A DNA stretch of 64,000 nt. Source: Pantoea anthophila (lineage in GTDB: Bacteria; Pseudomonadota; Gammaproteobacteria; Enterobacterales; Enterobacteriaceae). Below, in pieces: positions 20,671 to 30,474 of the stretch. The notes under the pieces were generated by a model, which was given only the letters and a program-made list of their open reading frames with translations, ran no database searches and was not told the DNA's origin. Every line of letters starts with the position of its first letter. Within the stretch, counting starts at the first letter, position 1. The translations under genes and the position numbers were made by a program. Location: contig NZ_VHIZ01000026.1 of NCBI RefSeq assembly GCF_006494375.1, positions 16,099 to 80,098 of the forward strand, written 5' to 3'.

Positions 20671-22401
20671 GTGAATATTCAGGCACTTCTTTCCGCAAAA
20701 GTCAGTCAGGCAATGGTTTTAGCCGGCGCACCCGCCGATTGCGAACCGCAGGTTCGTCAGTCCGCCAGGGTCCAGTTTGGAGACTATCAGGCCAACGGTA
20801 TTATGGCCGTGGCGAAAAAGCTGGGACAGGCTCCGCGACAATTAGCGGAAGCGGTGATCCAGCATCTCGACCTGACCGGCATCGCCAGCAAAGTCGAAAT
20901 CGCCGGACCGGGCTTCATCAATATTTTCCTTGATCACGCCTGGCTGGCGAAGCATGCCCGTGAAGCCCTGAGTCTGCCGCGTCTGGGCGTGCAGCTGGCT
21001 GAGCCTCAGACGATCGTGGTCGACTACTCTGCGCCTAACGTCGCCAAAGAGATGCACGTGGGCCACGTCCGTTCCACCATCATTGGTGATGCCGCCGTTC
21101 GTACGCTGGAGTTTCTCGGCCATCGGGTGATCCGTGCGAACCACGTCGGCGACTGGGGCACTCAGTTCGGCATGCTGATCGCGTTCCTGGAAAAGCAGCA
21201 GAACGAGAATCACGCAGAGATGGCGCTGGCCGATCTCGAAGCCTTCTACCGTGAAGCCAAGCGCACCTATGACGAAGATCCTGAGTTTGCCGTGCGCGCA
21301 CGCAGCTACGTGGTGAAATTACAGGGTGGCGATCCTTACTGCCGTGAGATGTGGAAGAAGCTGGTCGACATCACGATGAGTCAGAACCAGAAGATTTATG
21401 ACCGCATGAACGTCACCCTGACCCGCGACGATGTGATGGGTGAGAGTCTTTACAACGATATGCTGCCTGGCATCGTGGCTGACCTGAAACAGAAAGGGTT
21501 AGCCGTCGAGAGTGAAGGCGCGACCGTGGTGTTCCTGGATGAGTTCCAGAACAAAGAAGGTGAGCCGATGGGCGTCATCATCCAGAAGAAGGATGGTGGC
21601 TACCTCTACACCACGACCGATATCGCCTGTGCGAAATATCGTTATGAGACCCTGAAAGCTGACCGTGTTCTTTACTACATTGACTCCCGTCAGCATCAGC
21701 ACCTGGTGCAGGCCTGGACTATCGTGCGTAAAGCCGGTTATGTTCCGGAGTCGGTGCCGCTCGAACACCATGCCTTTGGCATGATGCTGGGCAAAGATGG
21801 CCGTCCGTTCAAAACCCGCAGCGGTGGCACCATCAAGCTTTCCGACCTTCTGGATGAAGCTTATCAGCGTGCTTACACGCTGGTGCGCGAGAAGAACCCG
21901 GAGATGAGCGAAGCGGAAGTCAAAACGCTGGCGGAAGTGGTCGGGATCAGCGCGGTGAAATATGCTGACCTTTCCAAGAGCCGCACCACCGACTACATCT
22001 TCGACTGGGACAACATGCTGGCCTTCGAGGGTAACACGGCGCCTTACATGCAGTATGCCTACACCCGCGTACTCTCGGTGTTCCGCAAGGCGGGTATTGA
22101 TGCCGATTCGCTGGATGCAGAGATTGTCATCAGCGAAGAGCGCGAAGCCCAACTGGCGACCCGCCTGCTGCAGTTCGAAGAGATCATCACTCAGGTTGCC
22201 CGTGACGGCACTCCCCATGTGATGTGTGCCTATCTCTACGATCTGGCCGGTCTTTTCTCCGGCTTCTACGAGCACTGCCCGATCCTGACGGCAGAGTCAG
22301 AGTCAACCCGCCTGAGCCGGCTGCAGCTGGCTGCGCTGACTGCGAAGACGCTGAAGCAGGGTCTGGATACGCTGGGCATCGACACCGTCGAGCGCATGTA
22401 A
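20671..22401 (+). CDS. argS: Arginyl-tRNA synthetase
   Basis: Class I synthetase charging tRNA-Arg; 576 residues (E. coli 577). Seen: N-terminal Add-1 domain, the HIGH-equivalent motif in [17 protein letters not shown], and the C-terminal DALR anticodon-binding domain ending [11 protein letters not shown]. The start is GTG at 20671 (GTG-AAT-ATT-CAG), preceded by GAAGGTAA, giving the canonical MNIQALLS; the frame runs 24 codons further upstream without conservation. Confidence 0.97.
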   Translation: MNIQALLSAKVSQAMVLAGAPADCEPQVRQSARVQFGDYQANGIMAVAKKLGQAPRQLAEAVIQHLDLTGIASKVEIAGPGFINIFLDHAWLAKHAREALSLPRLGVQLAEPQTIVVDYSAPNVAKEMHVGHVRSTIIGDAAVRTLEFLGHRVIRANHVGDWGTQFGMLIAFLEKQQNENHAEMALADLEAFYREAKRTYDEDPEFAVRARSYVVKLQGGDPYCREMWKKLVDITMSQNQKIYDRMNVTLTRDDVMGESLYNDMLPGIVADLKQKGLAVESEGATVVFLDEFQNKEGEPMGVIIQKKDGGYLYTTTDIACAKYRYETLKADRVLYYIDSRQHQHLVQAWTIVRKAGYVPESVPLEHHAFGMMLGKDGRPFKTRSGGTIKLSDLLDEAYQRAYTLVREKNPEMSEAEVKTLAEVVGISAVKYADLSKSRTTDYIFDWDNMLAFEGNTAPYMQYAYTRVLSVFRKAGIDADSLDAEIVISEEREAQLATRLLQFEEIITQVARDGTPHVMCAYLYDLAGLFSGFYEHCPILTAESESTRLSRLQLAALTAKTLKQGLDTLGIDTVERM

Positions 22402-22406
22402 TCGTC

Positions 22407-22436
22407 GCGACGGAGAGGGCCTTCCCTCTCCGTCGC
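22407..22436 (+). terminator. Strong hairpin after argS
   Basis: A perfect 13-bp stem (GCGACGGAGAGGG / CCCTCTCCGTCGC) with loop CCTT begins 5 nt past the argS stop. No T tract follows, so it is a transcript-end or stabilising hairpin rather than a canonical terminator. Confidence 0.6.
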
Positions 22437-22484
22437 TGACCGCTCCTGCCCTATTCCCCCTTCTCTGAGTGGCAGAACGATCTC

Positions 22485-23402
22485 ATGTCTGTAGCAGCGC
22501 ATCTCATCAGCCGTCACCTCCCTGCGGTAAAGCAGTTGCAATGCTTTCTGGCGGTCGCGCATGAGCTCAACTTTCGCCGGGCCGCCGAACGCCTCAGAAT
22601 GACGCAGCCTCCCCTGACCCGCCAGATTCAGAGTCTGGAAGATCTGCTGGGGCAGCCCCTCTTCAGCCGGACGCCCCATGAGGTGACGCTCACCGAAGCC
22701 GGGCAGGCCCTGGTTGCTAAAGCGGAAGCGATCCTCATCGCCCTCGAAGCCTTAACCCAGGATGCGGGCGCTGTTGCCTTGCGCCTGCGTATCGGCGTAA
22801 CCCGAACGCTGAACTTTGAAGCTATCACGCCGCTTAACCAGCAGCTCGTGGCACTTCATGCCAGTGAAGAGATGGAGATGCCCAGCCTGACCTCCGCGCA
22901 GCTGATGCAGAACCTGGCCCGTAACACGCTCGATTTAATCCTCACCGGAGAAAAAGGCGCGGAGGCTGATGAGGCCGTCCATTACGCCTGGGTTTACCGC
23001 GAGCCGCTGCTGGTCGTCCTGCCCGCCTCTCATCCTGCCGCACGGGCGGAACAGGTTTCGCCTGAGGCCGTGGCTGACCTGCCCCTGTTCTGGTTCGCGC
23101 GCAGTGCTAATCCGCTGTTCTACGACAAATGTGAGCGCTACTTTGCTACGCTCAGCGTAGCGCTGAAACGGCAGCGGGAGCCGGAAGATTCACTGCTGAT
23201 GCTGTCGCATATCGCCAGAGGCAAGGGTTTCGCCCTGATGCCCCGGTCAAAATGTACCTTCAATCAGGCCGGACTCTGCTACCGGCCGCTGAGCGAACGC
23301 GCGGCCCGGCACCTGGCAATTGATGTTTATGCCGCTATCCGTGCCGATGAAAAAAACGAGGCGGTTCTCGCAGCGCTGGAAAAATTATCCCCTCAAAAGT
23401 AA
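22485..23402 (+). CDS. LysR-family transcriptional regulator
   Basis: 305 residues. N-terminal winged helix-turn-helix: LQCFLAVAHELNFRRAAERL then RMTQPPLTRQIQSLEDLLG, typical of LysR regulators; the C-terminal effector-binding domain follows. The next gene in the same direction is an aldo/keto reductase, a plausible but unproven target. Not found at this site in E. coli. Ligand unknown. Confidence 0.9.
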   Translation: MSVAAHLISRHLPAVKQLQCFLAVAHELNFRRAAERLRMTQPPLTRQIQSLEDLLGQPLFSRTPHEVTLTEAGQALVAKAEAILIALEALTQDAGAVALRLRIGVTRTLNFEAITPLNQQLVALHASEEMEMPSLTSAQLMQNLARNTLDLILTGEKGAEADEAVHYAWVYREPLLVVLPASHPAARAEQVSPEAVADLPLFWFARSANPLFYDKCERYFATLSVALKRQREPEDSLLMLSHIARGKGFALMPRSKCTFNQAGLCYRPLSERAARHLAIDVYAAIRADEKNEAVLAALEKLSPQK

Positions 23403-23634
23403 GCCATCCCTTAAAAACAGCCGCACTTCATCGGCGAAAATATATTTACGCTGCTCTCAAAAAGAAGCGTTAATTTCCCATTCCCGCCGTTTTCAGTTGT
23501 GCAATTAATAACCTCTCCCGCCACTTATCCGGTTAATTATTCACCTGCCTGATACCTTTCTGGTATTGCCAGAACAGCAATTCATGGCTGTCGGCATGAG
23601 TGAAACAATGGCGGCTCACTCACGAGGAGAGACA

Positions 23635-24633
23635 ATGAAAACACGCACGTTATCTCAGGGGCTGGAGGTCAGCGCGATCGGTTATGGTGCAATGGGGCTG
23701 AGCGAATTTTATGGTCAGACCGACGACCGCCACTCACTGCAGCTGCTTAACCAGCTACGCGAAACCGGCATCACCTTTATCGACACCGCCGATCTTTATG
23801 GCCGCGGCCACAACGAGCAGTTGATCGGTCAGTTTCTTGCCGGGCTGAGCCAGGCTGACCGGCAGACGTTTACCGTCGCTACCAAATGTGGCATCGCCCG
23901 GCCAGCGGATGAGGCCTATGCCCGCACCATCAATAATGAGCCGGACTACATTATCCGCAGCTGCCACGCGTCGCTGAAACGGCTGGGCGTTGAGCGCATC
24001 GACCTGTTCTATCTGCATCGTATCAGTCCGGCGACACCGATTGAGGAGAGCATGGCGTGCCTCAGCAGTCTGGTGCAGCAGGGCAAGATTGCACAGATTG
24101 GATTGTGCGAAGCCTCCGCCGCCACGCTGAAGCGGGCGCATGCCGTGCATCCTCTGGCGGCATTACAGACGGAGTATTCACTCTGGACGCGGGACATTGA
24201 GGCGGCGATCCTGCCAATGGTGAAACAGCTCGGCATCGGACTGGTGCCCTACTCGCCGCTGGGCAGAGGTTTTCTTACCGGTAAATACCGTAACAACAGC
24301 GATTTTACTGAAGGCGACTTCCGCAAAAATAATGACCGCTTCCAGCAACAAAATCTCAACCACAATCTCAGCCTTGTTAACGCGATCGCGCCGCTGGCTG
24401 AGAAATATCACGCCACCAGCGGGCAGATTGCGCTGGCGTGGTTACTGGCTCAGTATGAAAAAGTGGTGCCGATCCCGGGCACGAAGCAGCTCGTCTGGCT
24501 TCATGAAAATGCCGGGGCCGCAGAGATTGAACTGGAAGAGGCCGATGTCCGGCTGCTGAATGGCCTGCATCAGCAGATCGAAGTCAAAGGTGGCCGCTAC
24601 TCTGAAGAGGGAATGAAGGGGGTAAATGGCTGA
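23635..24633 (+). CDS. Aldo/keto reductase
   Basis: 332 residues, NADP(H)-dependent (beta/alpha)8 aldo/keto reductase. Catalytic tetrad is visible: Asp and Tyr in FIDTADLYG, Lys in VATKCG, His in LFYLHRI. The cofactor region PYSPLGRGFLTGKY and IPGTK is present. The ATG at 23635 follows CGAGGAGAGA; an upstream in-frame ATG is less likely. It is ~230 bp downstream of the LysR gene. Substrate cannot be inferred. Confidence 0.88.
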   Translation: MKTRTLSQGLEVSAIGYGAMGLSEFYGQTDDRHSLQLLNQLRETGITFIDTADLYGRGHNEQLIGQFLAGLSQADRQTFTVATKCGIARPADEAYARTINNEPDYIIRSCHASLKRLGVERIDLFYLHRISPATPIEESMACLSSLVQQGKIAQIGLCEASAATLKRAHAVHPLAALQTEYSLWTRDIEAAILPMVKQLGIGLVPYSPLGRGFLTGKYRNNSDFTEGDFRKNNDRFQQQNLNHNLSLVNAIAPLAEKYHATSGQIALAWLLAQYEKVVPIPGTKQLVWLHENAGAAEIELEEADVRLLNGLHQQIEVKGGRYSEEGMKGVNG

Positions 24634-24646
24634 CCCTGATTAGCAC

Positions 24647-24675
24647 TTGCGCACTGTGCAACGGTGCGCTAAGCT
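24647..24675 (+). promoter_or_regulatory. Candidate higBA promoter with overlapping operator
   Basis: -35 TTGCGC and -10 TAAGCT are separated by 17 bp. Between them lies a perfect inverted repeat, GCGCAC (24649-24654) and GTGCGC (24664-24669), well placed for HigA autorepression. Confidence 0.55.
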
Positions 24676-24705
24676 GATTTCAACATGATACAGGGAGGTC
24701 ATGAT

Positions 24706-25020
24706 GTGGCAACGTTAAGGAACATCGACAGTTTCAGGGATGAATGGCTCAGGGACTTTTTTTTATATGGGAAACATTCCGGAAAAATCCCGATGACACT
24801 CTCATCAGCCCTGGCCAGAAAGCTCGATATTATTAATGCCGCGGTAAATTATCAGGATCTGAGATCACCACCAGGCAATCGTTATGAGGAGCTGAACCCA
24901 CCCCTGAAAGGATATGCAGCAATCAGAGTCAATGAGCAATACCGGCTGATTTTCAAATGGATCGACGGTAAGGCTGTTGATCTCTATCTGGACCCGCATA
25001 GCTACAAAAGACACAAATGA
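24706..25020 (+). CDS. higB: HigB-type toxin (RelE/ParE superfamily)
   Basis: 104 residues from a GTG at 24706. HigB toxins are ribosome-dependent mRNA endonucleases. The C-terminal pattern NEQYRLIFKWIDGKAVDLYL followed by DPHSYKRH matches the HigB/RelE fold end, and LARKLDIINAA is the typical N-terminal helix. GGGAGGT lies 8 nt upstream of the GTG; an in-frame ATG at 24685 would overlap that ribosome site and is less likely. It precedes the antitoxin gene, the usual higBA order. Confidence 0.82.
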   Translation: MATLRNIDSFRDEWLRDFFLYGKHSGKIPMTLSSALARKLDIINAAVNYQDLRSPPGNRYEELNPPLKGYAAIRVNEQYRLIFKWIDGKAVDLYLDPHSYKRHK

Positions 25021-25104
25021 TAATCACCAGACATCCTGATGTCGGACGCTGCCACCTTGCCGGCAGCATTATCAGACGCTGAAAGAGATGAAGAGAGCAA
25101 CGAT

Positions 25105-25437
25105 ATGAATCAGGCGACCCGAAAACCGACTACTGTTGGCGACGTGTTACTTTACGAATACCTGGAGCCAGCTGGCCTGAAAATCCTTGATTTAGCAGAG
25201 ATGCTGAAGGTACACCGTAACACCGTCAGCGCTCTGGTGAACAATAACAGGAAGCTGACACCGGATATGGCTTTCAGACTGGCTGCGGCCTTTGAGACCA
25301 GTGTGGAGTTCTGGCTTAACCTGCAGAACAGTGTTGATGTCTGGGAAGTGATGCACGATGCACGCGCTCAGGAGGAGATCAGTCGCGTAACCCCGCTGAA
25401 GACGTTTCTGGCGCAGAAAGAGAATCAGGTGGCGTGA
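25105..25437 (+). CDS. higA: HigA-type antitoxin (XRE family)
   Basis: 110 residues from the ATG at 25105. The family opening PTTVGDVLLYEYLEPAGL leads into an XRE helix-turn-helix (LDLAEMLKVHRNTVSALVNN), and FETSVEFWLNLQNSVDVWE is the HigA hallmark. It neutralises HigB and should repress the operon through the upstream inverted repeat. In-frame sequence continues to an ATG at 25039; the shorter start matches the family length. Confidence 0.85.
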   Translation: MNQATRKPTTVGDVLLYEYLEPAGLKILDLAEMLKVHRNTVSALVNNNRKLTPDMAFRLAAAFETSVEFWLNLQNSVDVWEVMHDARAQEEISRVTPLKTFLAQKENQVA

Positions 25438-25567
25438 AAGTGAAGAACGTCGCCCTGACGGCGCGTTTACAGGCAAATCTTTCAACGGACACCAGGGCCG
25501 CGCTGAGCGCGCCCTGATATCACATCTCCCGGATCTCAGGCTTCTTTCAGGCTCTCCGGTAACCGCC

Positions 25568-25960
25568 CTACTCGTAGTTGACCATCACTTCGCTGCTGAC
25601 CACCCGCAAACCTGGCGGCAGCGCCCCGCTTCCGGCAAAACCAAACACCATATGCAGCGGTTCATCGGCACTCAGATGGGCCAGCCCGCGCGTCACCCCG
25701 CTGGCCCCCTCCAGCGTTGCGCAGCGCTCCACGCCGCAGAGCCGCACCTCCAGACCGGAAGGCGCCGGCCGGCTCAGCTCATAACGCCAGCTGATTACGC
25801 TGACCTCACCGCCCACACCGGTGGGGGGCGTCAGCGGCTGCGACCGCATCCAGCTGCCCCGGTTTGCCAGCGGTGGCCCGCTGGCACTGCCACTCCAGGC
25901 CCCGCCGGCCGCCTGTGCCATCAGCGGCAGCAGCAACAACAGAGCGATTGGCCAGCGCAT
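25568..25960 (-). CDS. flhE: Flagellar protein FlhE
   Basis: 130 residues, same length as E. coli FlhE, a periplasmic protein proposed to act as a proton plug/regulator of the flagellar export apparatus. A Sec signal peptide (MRWPIALLLLLPLMAQAAG) is visible. Two Cys (RLCGVERCATL) likely form a disulfide. The start overlaps the flhA stop by one base (TAATG). It is the last gene of flhBAE. Confidence 0.92.
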   Translation of the reverse strand: MRWPIALLLLLPLMAQAAGGAWSGSASGPPLANRGSWMRSQPLTPPTGVGGEVSVISWRYELSRPAPSGLEVRLCGVERCATLEGASGVTRGLAHLSADEPLHMVFGFAGSGALPPGLRVVSSEVMVNYE

Positions 25961-28059
25961 TATTTGCCTCCGATAGTGGCGGTCATGCGGATCTGGCGGT
26001 TGTCGCTCAGCTCCAGATTTGAAATTACCACCAGCTGTGGCAGGTTGCGGCGCAGGAAACGCGCCAGCAGCGCACGCAGCGGATGATTGACCAGCAGCAC
26101 CGGTGGTGCGCCCAGCATCTCCTGACGCTGCAACGCCGCCTGTGCCTGGCTTAACAGCCGATCGGCCAGCCCCGGCTCCAGCCCGCCGCCACCCTGCAGG
26201 GCCTGCAGCAACAGCCGCTCCAGCGTCGAGTCCAGCCCGATCACCTGCACCTCATCATTACCCGGGAACCACTGCTGGGTAATCGCACGGCCCAGCGCTA
26301 CACGAACGACGCTGGTCAGCTCCTGCGGATCGCTCTGCACCGGCGCGTGCTCCGCCAGCGTTTCAATGATGGTACGCATATCGCGAATCGACACCCGCTC
26401 AACCAGCAGGTTCTGCAACACTTTATGCAGTGTCGTCAGCGTGATCACACCCGGCACCAGATCCTCGGTCAGCTTCGGCATCTCCTGCGTCACCCGATCC
26501 AGCAACTGCTGCGCTTCCTGACGACCAAACAGCTCGCTGGCGTACTGACCAATCAGGTGATTCAGGTGGGTCGCGACGACGGTACTGGCTTCCACTACGG
26601 TAAAGCCCTGAATCTGCGCCTGCTCTTTCAGCGCGCTGTCAATCCAGACCGCCGCCAGGCCAAAGGCGGGATCAACCGTGGCTTCACCCGGCAGCGAGCC
26701 AGCCGCCGTGCCTGGGTTGATCGCCATCCAGCGACCAGGGTACGCATCCCCGCTGCCAATCTCCACCCCTTTCATCAGAATGCGGTAGCGTGCAGGCGGC
26801 AGCTCCATATTGTCGCGAATGTGCACGACCGGCGGCAGGAAACCGACATCCTGAGCGACCTTCTTACGGATACTGCGGATACGCCCCAGCAGCTCGCCAT
26901 TTTGCTGATGATCGACCATCGGAATCAGGCGGTAGCCCACTTCCATGCCCAGCGTGTCTTCCAGCTGCACATCGGTCCAGGAGGCTTCCGTGGTGGCAGG
27001 CGTGTCCGCCGCCGCTTTGTTACTGATGCTGCCTGCACTGTCCACTTTCTTCTTCGGCTGCATTTCGCGGCCGCGCAGCCACCAGGCGAGACCCAGTAAG
27101 GCCGCGGTAAACAGCAGGAAGACAAAGTTAGGCATGCCCGGCACCAGGCCCAGCAGACCGATTACCCCGGCGCTGAGCATCAGCACGCGCGGATCTTTGA
27201 ACAGCTGGGTGACCATCTGCTCACCCACATCCTGATCGGTGGCGACGCGCGTCACGATAACACCGGCCGCGGTGGAGATAACCAGCGCCGGGATCTGAGC
27301 GACCAGACCATCACCGATGGTCAGCAGGGTATAGGTCTCTGCGGCATGACCCACATCCATACCGTGCTGCACCACGCCGACCAGCAGGCCGCCGATGACG
27401 TTAATCACCATGATCATGATGCCTGCGATGGCATCCCCGCGAACGAACTTACTGGCACCGTCCATCGAGCCATAAAAGTCCGCTTCCTGGGTCACTTCCG
27501 CACGGCGACGCTTGGCCTCATCTTCGCCAATCAGACCGGCGTTGAGGTCGGCATCGATTGCCATCTGCTTACCGGGCATCCCGTCCAGCACAAAGCGCGC
27601 GCCAACTTCCGCGATACGCCCGGCACCCTTGGTAATAACCATGAAGTTGATGATGACGAGGATGATAAACACCACAATACCGATGGCGAAGTTCCCGCCC
27701 ACCAGGAAGTGGCCGAACGCTTCCACCACCTGCCCCGCCGCCGCGGCCCCCGTGTGTCCTTCCATCAGGATGATACGGGTCGACGCGACGTTGAGCGCCA
27801 GGCGCAGCAGCGTAGAGAAGAGCAGGATGGTCGGGAATGCCGCAAACTCCAGGGTCCGCTGGGTGAACATCGACACCAGCAGGATCATGATTGACAGCGC
27901 AATGTTAAAGGTAAACAGCAGATCGAGGATGAATGGCGGTAAAGGCAGCACCATCATCGACAGGATCATCAGGATCAGCACCGGACCTGCCAGCACCTGC
28001 CACTGCATCTCTTTAAAGTTGCCCGGTAAACGTAGTTTTGCGGCCAGGTTGTTAGCCAT
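25960..28059 (-). CDS. flhA: Flagellar export gate protein FlhA
   Basis: 699 residues (E. coli 692). Integral membrane component of the flagellar type III export gate, with ~8 N-terminal spans and a large cytoplasmic domain (~350-699) that docks export chaperones. The FHIPEP-family signature lies around DGASKFVRGDAIAGIMIM. The ATG at 28059 (MANNLAAKLRLPGN) matches the family. It overlaps the end of flhB by 8 nt. Confidence 0.97.
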   Translation of the reverse strand: MANNLAAKLRLPGNFKEMQWQVLAGPVLILMILSMMVLPLPPFILDLLFTFNIALSIMILLVSMFTQRTLEFAAFPTILLFSTLLRLALNVASTRIILMEGHTGAAAAGQVVEAFGHFLVGGNFAIGIVVFIILVIINFMVITKGAGRIAEVGARFVLDGMPGKQMAIDADLNAGLIGEDEAKRRRAEVTQEADFYGSMDGASKFVRGDAIAGIMIMVINVIGGLLVGVVQHGMDVGHAAETYTLLTIGDGLVAQIPALVISTAAGVIVTRVATDQDVGEQMVTQLFKDPRVLMLSAGVIGLLGLVPGMPNFVFLLFTAALLGLAWWLRGREMQPKKKVDSAGSISNKAAADTPATTEASWTDVQLEDTLGMEVGYRLIPMVDHQQNGELLGRIRSIRKKVAQDVGFLPPVVHIRDNMELPPARYRILMKGVEIGSGDAYPGRWMAINPGTAAGSLPGEATVDPAFGLAAVWIDSALKEQAQIQGFTVVEASTVVATHLNHLIGQYASELFGRQEAQQLLDRVTQEMPKLTEDLVPGVITLTTLHKVLQNLLVERVSIRDMRTIIETLAEHAPVQSDPQELTSVVRVALGRAITQQWFPGNDEVQVIGLDSTLERLLLQALQGGGGLEPGLADRLLSQAQAALQRQEMLGAPPVLLVNHPLRALLARFLRRNLPQLVVISNLELSDNRQIRMTATIGGK

Positions 28060-29203
28060 CGTTTTTGCTCTCTCCTGCAAAGTCCATCTCTGCCGGAACC
28101 GGCAGGTTTTTTGGTTTGGCTGGGATCAGGCCGCCTTCACGCTTCCAGCGGCGTGACTGCCAGACCCATGCCAGTACCTCTGCCACGGCAGCATAAAGCG
28201 CGCCGGGGATGTGCTGACCAATCTCAGTGTGTCGATACAAGGCACGCGCCAGCGGCGGTGCTTCCAGAACCGGGATACGGTGCTCCGCGCCCAGTTCACG
28301 AATTCTCAGGGCTATCTCGCCTGCGCCTTTGGCGACGACTTTTGGCGCACTCATCTTCTTCTCGTTGTACTGCAGCGCCACCGAGTAGTGCGTCGGGTTG
28401 GTGACGATCACGTCAGCTTTCGGCACATCCGCCATCATGCGGCGGCGCGCGGCGGCACGCATCTGCTGGCGGATACGCCCCTTAACGTGCGGGTCACCCT
28501 CCTGCTGCTTATGCTCGTCGCGGATCTCCTGCATCGACATCTTCAGCTTTTTGAAGTGGCTGTAGAGCTGCCAGAAGACGTCATACCCCACCATCGGCAC
28601 CAGCCCCAGCATCACCAGCGAACAGCAGACGGCGATCATCTCCATGCCATGGATCAGCGCGTTAATCGGGGCTTCGCTGATCAGCCGCAGCATCTCCGGC
28701 CAGTGGCTCCAGATGTACCACCAGCCCACGGCACCGACGAGAATGGTTTTGAGCACGCCTTTAAACAGTTCGGTCCAGGCCTGAGCGGCAAACATCCGCT
28801 TGAAACCGGCCATCGGACTCAGTTTTTTCAGGTCGAACTTGATCGATTTGCCGCTGAACACGATACCGCCCAGCAGCATGGGGGCGGCAATCGCCACCAG
28901 CACCAGCCCGCCCATCAGGGGCAGCAGCGCCATCAGCGCCTGCGTGATCAGTCCGCCGATGTGGCTGACAATGATTTTGTCATCTCTGACCATGCCATGA
29001 TCAAAGCGGAGGCCGGTGGCCACCATCGCGGCCAGCCGGTGCGCCATCATGTTGCCGCCTACCCACAGGATCATGATGCCGGCCAGCAGCATCAGTAATG
29101 ACGTCAGTTCGCGCGAACGCGGAATCTGGCCCTCTTCACGCGCTTTCTCAAGTCGGTGGGCCGTGGGCGATTCTGTTTTGTCTTCGTCGCTTTCTTCAGC
29201 CAC
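28052..29203 (-). CDS. flhB: Flagellar export protein FlhB (substrate-specificity switch)
   Basis: 383 residues (E. coli 382). Four membrane spans and a C-terminal cytoplasmic domain with the autocleavage motif NPTH (VTNPTHYSVAL), which switches export from rod/hook to filament proteins. The start is GTG at 29203, giving VAEESDEDKTESPTAHRLEK, which aligns with E. coli MSDESDDKTEAPT. First gene of flhBAE; the 191 bp upstream, to cheZ, should hold its FlhDC-dependent promoter, though I cannot point to the box. Confidence 0.96.
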   Translation of the reverse strand: MAEESDEDKTESPTAHRLEKAREEGQIPRSRELTSLLMLLAGIMILWVGGNMMAHRLAAMVATGLRFDHGMVRDDKIIVSHIGGLITQALMALLPLMGGLVLVAIAAPMLLGGIVFSGKSIKFDLKKLSPMAGFKRMFAAQAWTELFKGVLKTILVGAVGWWYIWSHWPEMLRLISEAPINALIHGMEMIAVCCSLVMLGLVPMVGYDVFWQLYSHFKKLKMSMQEIRDEHKQQEGDPHVKGRIRQQMRAAARRRMMADVPKADVIVTNPTHYSVALQYNEKKMSAPKVVAKGAGEIALRIRELGAEHRIPVLEAPPLARALYRHTEIGQHIPGALYAAVAEVLAWVWQSRRWKREGGLIPAKPKNLPVPAEMDFAGESKNDG

Positions 29204-29394
29204 GACAAACCTCAGCTGGCAGGAATTCTGAGCATAGGATGCCAAATCTGGCTTAAGTCAAAGCGGAGATAAGATGGGGAAAAAGGGCGTTCTTTCGGGG
29301 ATGAATCTGGCAATGGGGAACGGGGCCACCGGAGGGTGACCCTGTTTCAGGGGAGTACAGCGCTGTTGCCCGCCCGCAGGCGGACAACATCGGG

Positions 29395-30039
29395 TCAGAA
29401 CCCTAAGCTGTCCAGCAGGTCATCAACCTGATCCTGGTTCGCCACCACGCCCGGTGCATCGGCGTGGATCTGCGGCCCGTTCAGCAGGCTGGTGCCCTCC
29501 TGGCGCTTCTCTGCGCTGACTTCCGGCATGTTCTCCAGCAGCACCATCAACAGCTGGCGCTCAATCTCCTGGATGACATCCATCATGCGCTTGATTACCT
29601 GACCGGTCAGATCCTGGAAATCCTGCGCCATCATGATGGCCAGCAGCTGTTTGTTGGTGAAGGAGGTATGCTCTGGCACAGCGTCGAGGAATGCGCGCGT
29701 ATCCGTCACCAACTCCCGCGCATCACCCAGTTCAATCGGGTTCTCAAACCACTCATCCCAACGCCCTTTCAGCTGAGTTGCCCCGGCTTCCATTTTATCC
29801 TGATGTGGCTGAGCTGCTTCAACACAGTTCAGCGCACGGTCGGCGGCCTGCGCCGTCATCTGCACCACGTAATCCAGACGGTCGCGGGCATCAGGAATAG
29901 CTTCAGCGGCATCGGCGATGGCTTTATCCAGCCCCAGCTCGCGCAGGCTGTCGCGCAGCATGCGGGTCAGAGACCCGATGCGACTGATGATGTCGTGTGC
30001 CGAGGCATCCATAGTTGGTTTCGGAAGGTCGCTCATCAC
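29395..30039 (-). CDS. cheZ: CheY-P phosphatase CheZ
   Basis: 214 residues, same length as E. coli. Dephosphorylates CheY-P to terminate the tumble signal. The catalytic glutamine lies in [20 protein letters not shown], and the C-terminal CheY-binding helix ([13 protein letters not shown]) is intact. Starts 6 nt after cheY. It is the last gene of the chemotaxis array; a GC hairpin without a T tract follows (~29369-29392). Confidence 0.97.
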   Translation of the reverse strand: MMSDLPKPTMDASAHDIISRIGSLTRMLRDSLRELGLDKAIADAAEAIPDARDRLDYVVQMTAQAADRALNCVEAAQPHQDKMEAGATQLKGRWDEWFENPIELGDARELVTDTRAFLDAVPEHTSFTNKQLLAIMMAQDFQDLTGQVIKRMMDVIQEIERQLLMVLLENMPEVSAEKRQEGTSLLNGPQIHADAPGVVANQDQVDDLLDSLGF

Positions 30040-30045
30040 ATCTCC

Positions 30046-30435
30046 TTACATGCCCAGTTTTTCAAAAATTTTACCCAGCTTCTCTTCCAGGGTAGCGGCG
30101 GTGAAAGGCTTCACCACATATCCGCTGGCGCCTGCCTGAGCAGCAGCAATAATGTTCTCTTTCTTCGCTTCTGCGGTCACCATCAACACCGGCAGCGTGC
30201 TCATCGCCGCGTCGGCACGAATGGTCTGCAGCAGCTGCAGGCCATCCATGTTTGGCATGTTCCAGTCAGAAATGACGAAGTCAAAACCGCCTGCTTTCAG
30301 TTTGCCAAGGGCATCCACACCATCTTCTGCTTCTTCTACGTTATTGAAGCCCAGCTCTTTCAGCAGGTTACGGACAATACGACGCATCGTATTGAAGTCG
30401 TCTACTACCAAAAAGCGCATGTTTTTATCAGCCAT
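30046..30435 (-). CDS. cheY: Chemotaxis response regulator CheY
   Basis: 129 residues, single receiver domain. Phospho-acceptor Asp57 is in [12 protein letters not shown]; the acidic pair is VVDDF, the conserved Thr is in [10 protein letters not shown] and the Lys in VVKPFTA. CheY-P binds FliM and the switch to clockwise rotation follows. Nearly identical to E. coli CheY along its length. Confidence 0.98.
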   Translation of the reverse strand: MADKNMRFLVVDDFNTMRRIVRNLLKELGFNNVEEAEDGVDALGKLKAGGFDFVISDWNMPNMDGLQLLQTIRADAAMSTLPVLMVTAEAKKENIIAAAQAGASGYVVKPFTAATLEEKLGKIFEKLGM

Positions 30436-30474
30436 ATCTACTCCTGAGTTGTCTCGCCCGGCAGGACGGGCCTG

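Noticed and set aside
29369..29392. Terminator after cheZ
   Set aside because: A GC-rich inverted repeat is present but has no T tract on the minus strand, so I did not list it as a terminator.
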